From contig CAWJAY010000004.1 of the NCBI GenBank assembly GCA_963840925.1, positions 1-64,000 on the forward strand: a stretch of 64,000 bases of DNA, read 5' to 3'. Made by a program: the position numbers and the translations under genes. This document shows, in pieces, positions 46,104 to 56,513 of the stretch. Under the pieces are notes generated by a model. That model had not been told where the DNA came from. It saw nothing but the letters and a program-made list of their open reading frames with translations, and ran no database searches. Each line of letters begins with the position of its first letter. Positions within the stretch are counted from its first letter, which is position 1. This DNA is from DATAOG01 sp963840925. Lineage in GTDB: Bacteria > Pseudomonadota > Alphaproteobacteria > Geminicoccales > Geminicoccaceae.

Positions 46104-47905
46104 ATGCTCATCCTCGGCATCAACGCCTACCACGCCGATTCCGCGGCCTGCCTCCTGCGCGACGGGCAGTGCTCGTGGCCGCGGCCGAGGAGGAGCGCTT
46201 TCGCCGGATCAAGCACTGGGCGGGCTTCCCGAGCGAGGCGATCAGATACTGCCTGGCGGAGGCCGGGGTCGGGATCGAGGACATCGATCACGTCGCCGAT
46301 CAACCGCGATCCCAAGGCCAATCTCCTCAAGAAGGCGTTGTTCGCGTTCGCCCGGCGGCCGAGCCTCGAGCTGGTCGCGCAACCGGCTCAAGAACGCGGC
46401 CAAGGTTATCGAGCCTGCCGGACGCTCTGGCCGCGGCGCTCGGCTGCCCGCGCGATGCGATTCGCGCCCAGGTCCACCACGTCGAGCATCACCGGGCGCA
46501 TCTCGCCAGCGCCTTCTCGTCTCGCCGTTCCGCGAAGCGGCTGTGGTCTCGGTCGACGGCTTCGGCGATTTCTGTCGGCGATGTGGGGGCACGGCGTCCG
46601 GCTCACCGGATCGAGGTCGCCGGCCGCGTGTCCTTCCCCCACTCGCTCGGCCTGTTCTACCAGGCGATCACGCAGCTATCTCGGCTTCTGGAGCTACGGC
46701 GACGAGTACAAGGTCATGGGGCTTGCCCCTTACGGCGAGCCGAGCCGACATGGACGAGATGCGCCGCATCGTCCGGCTGCTGCCCGACGGCGGCTATCGA
46801 GCTCGATCTCGACTGCTTCCGCCATCATGCCGAGGGCGTGGAGATGGTCTGGGACGGCGGCGCGCCGACGGTCGGCCGGATCTTCTCGCGACGCAATGGT
46901 CGACCTGCTCGGGCCGCCGCGCGCGCCGGACGAGCCGATCGACGCGCGGCACAAGGACCTCGCCGCCTCGCTGCAGGCGATGTACGAGGAGGCGTTCTTC
47001 CATCTGCTCGAACCGGGTCGCAGCGGCAGACGCGGCGAGCGCGCGCTCTGCCTGGCCGGCGGCTGCGCGCATGAACTCGGTCGCCAACGGCAAGGTCTTC
47101 GAGCGCACCGCCGTTCACGCGACCTCTCGGTCCAGGCGGCGGCCGGCGACGCCGGCGGTGCGATCGGCGCGGCCTGCGCGGTCTGGAACGAGGTGCTCGG
47201 CCAGCCCGCGACGCTACGTGATGGACCACGCCTACCTCGGCCCGGCAGTTCGGCGACGCCGAGATCGAGCGCCGAGATCGACCGCAGCGCGCGACGCCTT
47301 CGCCGCCGCCGGCTGCACGATCCGGCGCATCGACGACGAGGCGGAGGCTCTGCCGGCGAACCGCGGAGCGGCATCGCCGACGGCCAGGTCGTCGGCTGGT
47401 TCCAGGGCCGGATGGAGTGGGGCCCGCGCGCGCTCGGCAACCGCTCGATCCTCTGCGACCCGCGCCGGGCCGACATGAAGGACATCCTGAACCGCAAGAT
47501 CAAGCGGCGGGAATCGTTCCGCCCGTTCGCGCCCTCGATCCTGCGCGAGCGGGTCGGCGAGTGGTTCGAGACCGACTACGACGTGCCGTTCATGCTGCAG
47601 GTCTACCAGATCCGCGCAGAGAAGCGCGCGCGGATCCCGGCCGTGACCCACGTCAACGGCTCGGGCCGCCTGCAGACCGTGACGCCGCGAGCAGAACCCG
47701 CGCTACTACCGGCTGATCGAGGCGTTCGGCGCCGCGCACCGGCGTGCCGATGGTGCTCAACACCTCGTTCAACGAGAACGAGCCGGTCGTCTGCCGGCCG
47801 CAGGAGGCGATCGAGTGCTTCCTGCGCACGCAGATGGACGCGCTCGTGCTGGGCCCGCACGTGATCGAGCGCGCGGGCGCGGAGGTCGAAGCTTGTCGGT
47901 CCTGA
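46104..47905 (+). CDS. NodU/TobZ-family carbamoyltransferase (heavily frame-broken)
   Basis: Transfers a carbamoyl group from carbamoyl phosphate, probably to a sugar hydroxyl of the surface polysaccharide. ATG 46104 gives MLILGINAYHADSAACLL. Kae1-like domain motifs: metal-binding VEHHRAHLASAF, VVSVDGFGD, GLAPYGEP and LCLAGGCAMNSVANGK. YrdC-like C-terminal motifs: MEWGPRALGNRSILCDPRRA, KRRESFRPFAPSILRER and VLNTSFNENEPVVCRPQEA. These fall in three frames with ten or more changes, several at GG or CC pairs. The 1802-bp span equals about 600 codons, the family length. The stop at 47905 overlaps the next gene. Confidence 0.88.
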
Positions 47906-49182
47906 GCGCGCTGCGGCCGAGCGCTCCCGAGCAGTCGGGCGACCCGCTGCGGCTGCCGCTTGCGCCCAAGGCTGCGGGGCGCGCCCGCAGGGCGCTCGTC
48001 ATCAGCATCAAGGGCACGGGCGGCGTCGAGTTGATGCGCCGGGTCGTCGTCGACGAACTCCGCCGCGCCGGCTTCGAGGTGGCCCTGGCCTGGTACGCCT
48101 CCTACCGCGAGACGCCTCACCTCTCGGTGCCCTCATGGCAGCTGCTCTCGCGGGCGCCTCGCATCGCGACCGCCACCTGCGGCGAGACGATGGCCCACGA
48201 CGTCGGCTGCCGGCTGCCCGAGCTGGAATGGTGCCATCACTATCCGAGCTCGCTCTGGCGCCGGCTCATCGAGAGCTTCGACTGCCACGTCTGTGTGCTC
48301 GGCTCGGTGCTGCCGGCCTGGCCCGTGATCGCCTCGGGCCGGGCCTGCCTCGCCTGGGTCGCCACCCCCTACTACGCCGACAAGTCCAGCCGGGTGCGCT
48401 GCTACCCGCTGACGCGGCGGATCGTGGATGCCGCCCTCGATACCCCGGTCTGCGCTCGGCTCGAGCGCGCCTGCCTCGCCGGTGCCGATGTCCTCGCGCT
48501 CAGCGCCTACACCCGCCGGGCGCTCGAAGCGATCGCTCCGGGCTCGGTCCAACGCACGCTGCCGATGCCGCTCTCGCCGCTGCACCTGGCGGCGCCGACC
48601 CTGGCGGCGCGCGCGCGCGGCCCCTGGCGGATCGGCTTCGTCGGCCGCTATGACGATCCGCGCAAGAACGTGGGCCTGCTGATCGAAGCGATCGCTCGCT
48701 GCCGCCGCGCCGCGCGGCCGCTCGAGGTCCAGCTCGTGCTCGCCGGCGGCCGCCCGTCGCGCGCGTTGACCGGGCTGGCCGAGCGCCACGGCATCGCCGA
48801 CCGGGTGACCTTCGGCGCGACCTTGGCCGGCCCCGATCTGGCCGACTTCTACCGCTCGCTCGACCTGTTCGTGATCCCATCCGACCAGGAGGGCCTCGGG
48901 ATCGCAGGCCTGGAAGCGATGGCTGCCGGCTGCGCGGTGATCTCGACCCGCTGCGGCGGCCCCGAGGACTACGTCGTCGACGGCGAGAACGGCCGCCTGG
49001 TCGGCTTCGACCCCGGCGAGCTGGCCGGCGCGATCGCCGAAATCCTGCTCGACGTCGCCCGCCATCGCCGCCTGCGCGCGGCCGCCCGCGCCACGGTTGC
49101 CTCCCGCTACACCGCTGCAAGCTTCCGCGAGGGCTTCTGGAGCGCCTGCGCCGACACCTTCGGAGCCGCGGTCACGCCATGA
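47893..49182 (+). CDS. glycosyltransferase family 4
   Basis: About 429 residues, unbroken. The N-terminal acceptor domain includes ALVISIKGTGGVELMRRVVV; the donor domain has IGFVGRYDDPRKNVGLLIEA, VQLVLAGGRPSRALTGLAER and the GT4 EX7E region SDQEGLGIAGLEAMAAGCAV followed by ISTRCGGPEDYVVDGENGRL. The start is uncertain; TTG 47893 overlaps the carbamoyltransferase end by 13 bp, and the frame is open further upstream. The stop overlaps the next start as ATGA at 49179. Confidence 0.88.
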   Translation: MSVLSALRPSAPEQSGDPLRLPLAPKAAGRARRALVISIKGTGGVELMRRVVVDELRRAGFEVALAWYASYRETPHLSVPSWQLLSRAPRIATATCGETMAHDVGCRLPELEWCHHYPSSLWRRLIESFDCHVCVLGSVLPAWPVIASGRACLAWVATPYYADKSSRVRCYPLTRRIVDAALDTPVCARLERACLAGADVLALSAYTRRALEAIAPGSVQRTLPMPLSPLHLAAPTLAARARGPWRIGFVGRYDDPRKNVGLLIEAIARCRRAARPLEVQLVLAGGRPSRALTGLAERHGIADRVTFGATLAGPDLADFYRSLDLFVIPSDQEGLGIAGLEAMAAGCAVISTRCGGPEDYVVDGENGRLVGFDPGELAGAIAEILLDVARHRRLRAAARATVASRYTAASFREGFWSACADTFGAAVTP

Positions 49183-50224
49183 GCACGAGGCGAATTCTGA
49201 TCACCGGTGGTGCTGGGTTCATCGGCATCAACGCCGCGACCCACTTCGTCGCCCGCGGCTGGGAGGTGACCGTCCTCGACGACCTCAGCCGGCTCGGCGC
49301 CGACCACAACCTGGCGTGGCTGCGCACGCGCGCCAACGTCGCCTTCGAGCGCGCCGATGTCCGCGACCGCGCCGCGATCGCGCGCATCGTCCGCGACCAC
49401 CGGCCCCTGGACGCGGTCCTCCACCTCGCGGCCCAGGTCGCCGTCACGACCTCGGTCCAGGACCCGCGCCGCGACTTCGAGATCAACGCGCTCGGCACCC
49501 TCAACCTGCTCGAGGCGGTCCGCCAGCTCGCCCCCGAGGCGATTGTCCTCAACGCCTCGACCAACAAGGTCTACGGCGAGCTGGCCGACCTTGCGGTCGA
49601 GCTCGATGGCGACCGCTACCGCTACGTCGACCTGCCGGCCGGGATCTCCGAAGCCCGGCCGCTGGAGTTCCACTCGCCCTACGGCTGCTCGAAGGGGGCC
49701 GCCGAGCAGTACGTCCTCGACCACCACCGGATCTACGGGCTGCGGACCGTCAGCTTCCGCCAGTCATGCGTCTACGGCCCACGCCAGTTCGGCGTCGAGG
49801 ACCAGGGCTGGGTCGCCTGGTTCGCGATCGCCGCCGCGCTCGGCCGCCCGATCACGATCTACGGCGACGGCGCCAGGTCCGCGACGTGCTGCACGTGCGC
49901 GACCTTTTGGCCGCCTACGAAGCCGCCATCGACGCGATCGAGCAGGCGGCCGGGCGCGCCTACAACATCGGCGGCGGGCCGGACAACGCGCTCTCGCTGA
50001 TCGAGCTCGTCGCCGGTCTCGAGGATCGGCTGCGGCGGCCGATCGAGCTGCGTTTCGACGGCTGGCGGCCGGGCGACCAGCGCGTCTACATCAGCGATAT
50101 CGGCCGGATCCAGCAGCAGCTCGGCTGGCGGCCGCGGATCGGGGCGGAGCGCGGTCTGGGACAGCTGCTCGCCTGGGTCGAGGCGAACCGGCAGTTGCTC
50201 GCGGAGTGTCTGGGTAATGCTTGA
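49179..50224 (+). CDS. NAD-dependent sugar epimerase, CDP-paratose 2-epimerase-like (one frame break)
   Basis: Extended short-chain dehydrogenase acting on a nucleotide sugar. Begins STRRILITGGAGFIGINAAT (GxxGxxG), then HLAAQVAVTTSVQDPRRDFE, NASTNKVYGELADL and catalytic Tyr/Lys in FHSPYGCSKGAAEQYV. RQSCVYGPRQFGVEDQGWVA is characteristic of the CDP-paratose/tyvelose epimerase branch, so it probably supplies a dideoxyhexose-like or related sugar; the exact product cannot be assigned. The frame changes near 49873, after ITIYGDGA, to VRDVLHVRDLLAAYEAA and YNIGGGPDNALSLIELV. Confidence 0.85.
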
Positions 50225-50362
50225 GACGGCACCCGCGCAGGAGCAGCCAGGACGAGGCAGAGCACCGTTCCGGCGAATGTCCGTCGACTCCGCACGGCTG
50301 CGCCCGGCCTTCCGCTGCGGCTCGCGCTCGGTCCTGTGCGTCCGCCCGGTTAGGAGTTCGGG

Positions 50363-51517
50363 ATGAGCACTGACGACATCGCGGTTTCCGTCTGCATCCC
50401 GACGCGGCATCGGCCGGAGATGCTGCTGGACTGTGTCCGCTCGGTGCTCGACCAGACCGTTCCCCCGCGCGAGATCGTGATCGGCGACGATTGGACGACG
50501 ACCGGACGGAGCACCTGGTCAGGCAGCTCGATCTTCCGCCGGCCATCGACCTGGTATACGTCCGAAACCGGCCGCCATCGGGTGCCGCCCGCAACATCGA
50601 CCGGGTGTTCCGCGAGGCGAGCTCCGAGTGGTTGCTCCTGATCCACGACGACGACTGGCTCTTGCCGGAGGCGATCGAGCATCTGACGAGCCCGCTCCGC
50701 GACGGCGCCGCGCCGGACATTATCTATGGTAACCAACAAGTCGTGGATGCGCAGGCATCGATCGATGAAAAGGCGTCGCTCACGATCAACCCTGCCTTCG
50801 GCCGCAGGCCCGAACGGGCCGGCCTGCAGCCCTCGCCGCTTTGGGCCGCCGCGATCCAGCAGATGCCTAACGACGGCTTCCTGGTCAGGTCGCGGCTGGT
50901 GCACGACATCGGCTATCTCACCAATGGCGTCACGGATGGCGAGTACGCCTTCGGCGTCCGAGCCGCACTCGGTGGTGCATCGTTCTTCTTCGCCGCCGCC
51001 CGACGCTTCGACCTCGGCATCTGCCTCGAAGTGGCCGAGCATCTGCCGACGGCCGGCGCCGATCAATTAGTGGAGAACCTGGTCCGGCTTTCGGACGTGA
51101 TCCTGTTCTCGGCCGCGATCCCCCACCAGGGCGGGACCCATCACGTCAACGAGCAATGGCCGTCCTACTGGGCCGATCTGTTCGCCGCCAGACACTACTT
51201 CGCGTGGGACGGCTTGCGTTGGTTGATCTGGCAGGATGCCCGGATTCCCCTATCGGCACCGGCAGAACCTGCTGGTCTTCGTCAGCCGAAAGCGGCAGGA
51301 GCCATATCGGGCGCTAGCCGCCTTGCCCTACGCCGCCTTTATGCCTGAGTCCCCCTGTGCCTGCGTCCATCCCGCGAAATACCAATCGATTATCGAGTAC
51401 GGCCGTTGCCCGCCCGTCCGCCACCTCCTACGTGCGCTGCCGCGCGCCCTTCAGCGGGCGTTCGAATGGCGACTCAGAGCCGTAGTGGCGTGGATCGGTC
51501 AGCGAATTTACTCATGA
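50363..51517 (+). CDS. glycosyltransferase family 2 (two frame breaks)
   Basis: About 384 residues. ATG 50363 follows AGGAG. GT-A motifs: VSVCIPTRHRPEMLLDCVRS, EIVIGDD, then after a frame change near 50490 NRPPSGAARNIDRVFREASS and the DxD-like LLIHDDDWLLPEAIEHL. A second change near 51230 is inferred from codon usage: from 51236 the frame reading NLLVFVSRKRQEPYRALAAL has G/C third positions, whereas continuation in the old frame does not. The C-terminus is the basic RALPRALQRAFEWRLRAVVA. Stop at 51517. Confidence 0.8.
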
Positions 51518-51825
51518 GGCAGCGGTATTTGCTGCCGACCTGGTGGGTCGCGTGGCTGGCCGGCGCCGCCGAGCGCCGCGCCTCGCCTCGCCGCACCTCA
51601 CGTGTCTTGGTCTGGGCGGCGATTTGATTCGGGCATACCGGAACTGCGCCGGATCGAGGAGCGGGTCTCTGCGACCGGATTGCCCTCGACATCCGTGCCA
51701 ACAGCGGGTTCTACACCTGGCAACTCGCCCAGCGCGCGCCCCCGGTCCAGGCGTTTCTCGCCGACCTCGGCTATGCGCTGACCCCGGCGCTGTCCCCCGG
51801 CATGTGGCTGGCTGGGCCGGCATGA
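51514..51825 (+). pseudogene. remnant of an FkbM-type methyltransferase
   Basis: Between two glycan genes, pieces of an FkbM methyltransferase can be read: LRRIEERVSAT, then in another frame LALDIRANSGFYTWQLAQRA (the SAM-binding motif, with Arg for the usual Gly), and ADLGYALTPALSPGMWLAGP at the end. The central part of the fold is missing, so a deletion as well as frame changes must have occurred. Its final stop overlaps the Wzx start as ATGA, just as intact neighbours overlap, which suggests it was once a working operon member. About 310 bp against about 700 for a full gene. Confidence 0.55.
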
Positions 51826-53300
51826 GCCTGCGCCGGCACGCCTTCGTCGCTGTCGGCTCGAGCGCCGCGCTGTCACTGATCGGCGACCTCGTCCGCCTCG
51901 CGACCATGGTGATCATGGCCCGGCTGCTGACGCCGGCCGACTACGGCACCTTCGCGCTCGCCACCTCGATCATGTACTGGGTCGCAGCCGCGGGCTTCGA
52001 CAATTTCGCCCCCAATCTCCTGCGCCAGCGCGGCGGCGACGCCGAGATCGGCACCTACCTGCTGTTCGGCCTGCTGTTGGAGACGGGGCTGCTGCTGCTG
52101 GGCGTGACGATCGCGAGCATCCTTTATTTCGTGCTCGAGCTCAAACTGGTCGCGATGCTGCTGGCGGTGAGCCTACTCGCCTTCCCGCTCAAGGTGCCCC
52201 GGGAGATCGAGGTCCAGCTGCTCCAGCGCGACTTCTCCTGGAAGCGTCTGCGCCTGGTCCAGACCGGAACGCTGCTGCTCGGCAGCCTCGCCGCGGTTGT
52301 CCTCGCGCTCGCCGGCGCCGGCCCGTTCGCGCTCGTGGCCTCGATCCTGCTCGAACCGCTGCCGTTCGCCTGCCTCCTTTTGGCCGCACGCTCGTTCGGC
52401 CGGCTGCGGCTCGATCGGCAGCTGCTCCGGCGCATTCAGGCGTTTGGCTGGCCGATGGTCGGCGGCAGTCAGACCTGGCGCATGCGCGAGGCCGCAGGCT
52501 CCTGGGCCGTCGGCATGCTGCTCGGCGCCGCCGACCTCGGGCTGCTCGGTCGCGCCACGAGTTTGGCGAGCCTGGTGCTCGGCCGCTTCGCCGGCCAGGT
52601 CAGCTACGCGCTGCTGCCGATCCTGGCTGCGGCCCACGCCGACCGGGACCGCCGCCTGCGGGTGGGCAATCTGCTTCTGCGCGCGATCGTCTGGAGCCAG
52701 TTGCCGCTCGCGGTCGCGCTCGCGCTGCTCGCAGCGCCCGCCGTCGATCTGCTCTACGGCGAGCGCTGGGCGGCGATCGTCCCGCTGCTGCCGTTGGCCA
52801 GCGCCCTGGCCTTCGGGCACGGCGCGCTGACGCTCTTCGTCCCGCTCCTGATCGCGTCCGGCGCGACCGGCGACCGGCTCAAGGGCGATGCCCTCTACCT
52901 CGCTTTTGCGCTGCTCGCGCTCGCGGCTTTGCCCTTCGGGCTCGCCGCCTACCTGCTGGCGCAGATCGCGGCGGTCGGCCTCGCGTCGGTCGCGTTCGCG
53001 GCCATGGTTCACGGCCAGGGCTGGATCGATCGACGCGGCGTCCGGGCAGCGCTGGTGCCGCCAGCTCAGGCGGCGGCGGTCGCGGCGGTCCCGGCCGGCC
53101 TGTTCCTCGCTTGGCTGCCCGGACCGGCGGGAGCGGTCATGGCCACAATCGCGTTTGCGGCGCTCTATGCCTTGACCTTGCGGCTTGCCTCGCTGGCGCT
53201 GCTCGACGAGTTGCTCCGCATGCTTCCGGGCGCGTCGTGGCTTCGCCGCGCCGCTTTCATCTCGGTCGCGCCCAAATCGATCGTGTCAGGTGCCACATGA
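51822..53300 (+). CDS. Wzx-type oligosaccharide flippase
   Basis: 492 residues, unbroken, with about 12-14 hydrophobic segments over its whole length. The start (SLRRHAFVAVGSSAALSLIG then VRLATMVIMARLLTPADYGT) is the classic polysaccharide-exporter motif of the MOP superfamily, repeated weakly at mid-protein (GWPMVGGSQTWRMREAAGS). It would flip the lipid-linked repeat unit across the inner membrane. ATG 51822 overlaps the FkbM remnant stop; its own stop overlaps the next start at 53297. Confidence 0.9.
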   Translation: MSLRRHAFVAVGSSAALSLIGDLVRLATMVIMARLLTPADYGTFALATSIMYWVAAAGFDNFAPNLLRQRGGDAEIGTYLLFGLLLETGLLLLGVTIASILYFVLELKLVAMLLAVSLLAFPLKVPREIEVQLLQRDFSWKRLRLVQTGTLLLGSLAAVVLALAGAGPFALVASILLEPLPFACLLLAARSFGRLRLDRQLLRRIQAFGWPMVGGSQTWRMREAAGSWAVGMLLGAADLGLLGRATSLASLVLGRFAGQVSYALLPILAAAHADRDRRLRVGNLLLRAIVWSQLPLAVALALLAAPAVDLLYGERWAAIVPLLPLASALAFGHGALTLFVPLLIASGATGDRLKGDALYLAFALLALAALPFGLAAYLLAQIAAVGLASVAFAAMVHGQGWIDRRGVRAALVPPAQAAAVAAVPAGLFLAWLPGPAGAVMATIAFAALYALTLRLASLALLDELLRMLPGASWLRRAAFISVAPKSIVSGAT

Positions 53301-54328
53301 CCGATGGTCCGCTCGTCAGCGTCGTGATGGCCATGTACAACGCGCGCGCCTATGTTGCCGAGGCGGTCGACAGCGCGCTTCGTCAGGATTATGCCCACTT
53401 CGAGCTTATCGTCGTCGACGACGGCTCGACCGATGGCAGCCATCAGATCGTTGAACGATACCGGGATCCGCGCATTCGTCTGATCCGGACTGAGAACCGC
53501 GGGCTCTCGGCTGCGCGCAATCTTGGTCTCGCCCGATCTCAGGGCGGCTATGTGACCTTTCTGGACAGCGACGATCTCCTGACGCCAGTATCTCTCTCGA
53601 GCCGGATCGCCGGATTCGAGCGCTGTCGAGCCGACTGCGTGTTCTCGCGCAATCTGATCATCGTCGATATTCTCGCCGACCCGGAAGTGCCCAAATTACC
53701 GTCGCCGCGCGATTTTCGTCAGCCTGGACGCTCCTGGCCTGCCGAATCCCTGATCGCAAGGTTCATCGAACGACGGTTTTTTGTCTCGGCCTGGGCATTT
53801 CTCATTCCTCGTCAGCTATTGAGCGCAATCGGCGGTTTTGACGAGACCATCAAAGTCTGGGAAGATGTTGATTTTCTCTCGAGATTGTTGCCGGCCTGTC
53901 AAACTCTGATCGAGACTTTCGAGCCTTACTATGTCTATAGGAGAACTCCCAACAGCCTCAGTGCCATCAATTCCGCTGGCAAAGCGGTCGAGATCCTGCG
54001 CACACTGCGCCAGACCCATCGCAATCTCGCGCACTACCTGTGCGGCCGTGAGGTCTGGCAGGCGCAGAGCCTCTTCAGCACCTGCGTCCAGGTCTATCCC
54101 TATTGGACCGCAGAGCATCGGCTGGCGATGGCCGAGGCGTGCCGGCTGCGCGGCGAAGCGCCGTTTGATCTGGACGGCGTCGGCGGCCCGCGAGCCCAGG
54201 CCGTGGCTCGCCTTCTCGGCTGGCGCGCCGGCCGGCTCGCAACTTTTGCCAGCTCGATCGTGCGCCCGCGCCTGCGGCGGCTTCGCACCTCCTTGGCGAG
54301 CGGTGAAGGGCTGAGGTGGCAGCCATGA
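53297..54328 (+). CDS. glycosyltransferase family 2
   Basis: 343 residues, unbroken. GT-A motifs: LVSVVMAMYNARAYVAEAVD, FELIVVDDGSTDGSHQIVE, RTENRGLSAARNLGLARS and VTFLDSDDLLTPV with the DxD. C-terminal acceptor region has FDETIKVWEDVDFLSRLLPA. The middle of the gene (about 53.6-54.0 kb) is noticeably richer in A/T than its neighbours. ATGA overlaps at both ends (53297 and 54325). Confidence 0.92.
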   Translation: MTDGPLVSVVMAMYNARAYVAEAVDSALRQDYAHFELIVVDDGSTDGSHQIVERYRDPRIRLIRTENRGLSAARNLGLARSQGGYVTFLDSDDLLTPVSLSSRIAGFERCRADCVFSRNLIIVDILADPEVPKLPSPRDFRQPGRSWPAESLIARFIERRFFVSAWAFLIPRQLLSAIGGFDETIKVWEDVDFLSRLLPACQTLIETFEPYYVYRRTPNSLSAINSAGKAVEILRTLRQTHRNLAHYLCGREVWQAQSLFSTCVQVYPYWTAEHRLAMAEACRLRGEAPFDLDGVGGPRAQAVARLLGWRAGRLATFASSIVRPRLRRLRTSLASGEGLRWQP

Positions 54329-55500
54329 TCGCCGTTCACGACTGGGTTCCGGTCGACACTGGACAGTCGGACAGCCGCTGGTTGGCAAAGGGGTCTCGCG
54401 GGTCGGGCCGCTATCAGGATTTCACGGCGACAGCCTCGGTGCCGGCGGCGCAGGCTTTGGCTGAGCTCGATCGCGGCCCGTCCATGGCCTTGGTTCAGAT
54501 CGTCCCCGAGCTGCCGCCGGTCGTTGGCGGGATCGGTGACTACGCCTCGCTGCTCGCCACAGCACTGCAACGGCTGCAGATCCGGACCACGTTCGTCGTC
54601 CCCGAACGTGCTGCGTTGGCGGAACGGCTCGAGGCCCTCCGCCCGGGCGCGGTGCTGCTCCACTACTCCGGCTACGGCTTTGCCCGCCGGGGCGCGCCGT
54701 TCTGGCTCGTGCACGCCCTGCGCCGCTGGAAGGCGCGCGCGCCGGGTTCCCGTCTCGTCGTCATGTTCCACGAGCTCTGGGCGTTCGGGTCGCCCTGGAG
54801 CTCCTCGTTCTGGTTGTTGCCGGCGCAGCGCGCGATCGCCGCCGCGCTGCTTGGCCTCGCCGACGCGTTCCTCACCAGCACCGACCTTTCTGCCCGACGC
54901 CTGCGCCAGCTGGCGCCGGATCGGTCGCCGGCGGCGGTTGTCCCAGTCGTCTCGAACATCGGCGAGCCCGATCGGCTGCCGCCGTTCGCAGCCCGCGAGC
55001 CGCTCGCGGTCGTGTTCGGCCGGCCCGGCATGCGGGCCCGGGTCTACCGGGATCTCGGGGCGTTTCTCCCGGCGCTGCGGGCCGCGGCGATCGAGGCGAT
55101 CCTCGACATCGGGCCGCCGCTCGAGCGGCGCGCGCTCGACCAGCCGGCCATGCCGGTGACCCGCTGCGGCCATCTCGAGCCCGCTTCGGCCTCGGCGATG
55201 ATGCTGCGTGCCCGCTTCGGCCTGCTCGACTATCCCCTCGACCACGCCGCCAAGTCCGGCATCTTCGCTGCCTACGCGGCGCACGGCCTGTTGCCGCTGA
55301 TCCGGGGCGCGCCGGGCGGCGCCGGTGACCGGCTGCGCGATCAGCTCAACCTCGTGCGGATCGGCGCGCCGATCCCCGACCTTCAGCGCAGCGCGCCATC
55401 GATCGCCGCCGCGGCCAACCTTTGGTACCGCGAGCATGGCCTCGAGCGCGCGGCCGGCTGCTTCGCCCGCGCCCTTTCTCCGGTCGAGGCCCTGCCATGA
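54325..55500 (+). CDS. glycosyltransferase, GT4-like
   Basis: 391 residues from ATG 54325, which overlaps the preceding stop as ATGA. Recognisable similarity begins at MALVQIVPELPPVVGGIGDY (ATG 54484), a usual GT4 start, so the first 53 residues may be untranslated or a variable extension. Further motifs: VVMFHELWAFGSPWSSSFWL, ADAFLTSTDLSARRL, and a donor half that is unusual for GT4 in lacking a clear EX7E motif (FGLLDYPLDHAAKSGIFAAY). The sugar is not predictable. Confidence 0.75.
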   Translation: MIAVHDWVPVDTGQSDSRWLAKGSRGSGRYQDFTATASVPAAQALAELDRGPSMALVQIVPELPPVVGGIGDYASLLATALQRLQIRTTFVVPERAALAERLEALRPGAVLLHYSGYGFARRGAPFWLVHALRRWKARAPGSRLVVMFHELWAFGSPWSSSFWLLPAQRAIAAALLGLADAFLTSTDLSARRLRQLAPDRSPAAVVPVVSNIGEPDRLPPFAAREPLAVVFGRPGMRARVYRDLGAFLPALRAAAIEAILDIGPPLERRALDQPAMPVTRCGHLEPASASAMMLRARFGLLDYPLDHAAKSGIFAAYAAHGLLPLIRGAPGGAGDRLRDQLNLVRIGAPIPDLQRSAPSIAAAANLWYREHGLERAAGCFARALSPVEALP

Positions 55501-56513
55501 GGATCTTCGTCTTCACCAGCTATTTCGCGCCCAGCATCGGCGGCATCGAGCGGCTGACCGAGCTGCTGGCAACCCAGTTCGCCGCGCTCGGCCATCAGGT
55601 GGCGCTGGCCACGCTGACCCCCGGCCCCGACCGTGGCCCCTGGAGCTTCCCGGTCGTCCGTCGGCCGTCTGCGCGCCGCTTCTGGTCGCTGCTCCGCTGG
55701 TCCCAGGTGCACCTCCAGGCCAACCTCAGCCTCTGGCATTTCCATGCCGCGGGCGCCCGCAGGCCGCTCGTCATCCACCACGGCACCTTCTACGCGCGCG
55801 TCAATGGCCGGCGCGGGGCGCGCGACTACCTCAAGCTCGCCTGCGCCCGGCTCGTGCCCGGCGTCGCCTGCAGCCGCTACATCGCCCGGCGGGTCGGCTG
55901 CGCCGAGATCATCGGCAATCCCTACGACGATGCGATCTTTCGCCGGCAGACGCCGCTGGCCGGGCGCGAGCGCGAGATCGTGTTCCTCGGCCGGCTGTGC
56001 ACCGAAAAAGGCTGCGATGTCCTGCTCGAGGCGCTCGCCGTTCTGCAGCGGCGGCGCTCGGCCCCGGCCTGCACGATCATCGGCAACGGCCCGGAGCGGG
56101 AGCGCCTGGCGGCGCTGACCGCTGAGCTCGGCTTGGCCGACCAGGTCCGCTTCCTGGGAGCGCTCGAGGGTGCTGCCATCGCCGCCGAGCTCAACCGCCA
56201 TCGCATCATGGTCGTGCCCTCGCGCGGCCATGAGGCCTTCGGCATCGCTGCTCTGGAGGGGCTTGCCTGCGGCTGCCTGCCGGTCGTCGCGGTGGGCGGC
56301 GGCCTGGTCGACGCGATCGGCGGCCACGGCCTGACCTTCCGCAACGGCGACGCGCTCGATCTGGCCGATCGTCTGGAGTGCGCGCTCGATGACGCTGATC
56401 TGGCGCGCCAAAAGCTCGCGGGCGTCGAGCGCCATCTCGAGGGCTTCACCGCGCAGCGGATTGCGCAGCGCTATCTGGCCTTCTTCGACAAGGTCCTCGC
56501 GGGCAGCATATGA
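55497..56513 (+). CDS. glycosyltransferase family 4
   Basis: 338 residues, unbroken. MRIFVFTSYFAPSIGGIERL with the donor-binding GG near the N-terminus; donor domain EIVFLGRLCTEKGCDVLLEA, CTIIGNGPERERLAALTAEL and EX7E region GHEAFGIAALEGLACGCLPV. ATGA overlap with the gene before (55497) and after (56510). Confidence 0.93.
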   Translation: MRIFVFTSYFAPSIGGIERLTELLATQFAALGHQVALATLTPGPDRGPWSFPVVRRPSARRFWSLLRWSQVHLQANLSLWHFHAAGARRPLVIHHGTFYARVNGRRGARDYLKLACARLVPGVACSRYIARRVGCAEIIGNPYDDAIFRRQTPLAGREREIVFLGRLCTEKGCDVLLEALAVLQRRRSAPACTIIGNGPERERLAALTAELGLADQVRFLGALEGAAIAAELNRHRIMVVPSRGHEAFGIAALEGLACGCLPVVAVGGGLVDAIGGHGLTFRNGDALDLADRLECALDDADLARQKLAGVERHLEGFTAQRIAQRYLAFFDKVLAGSI

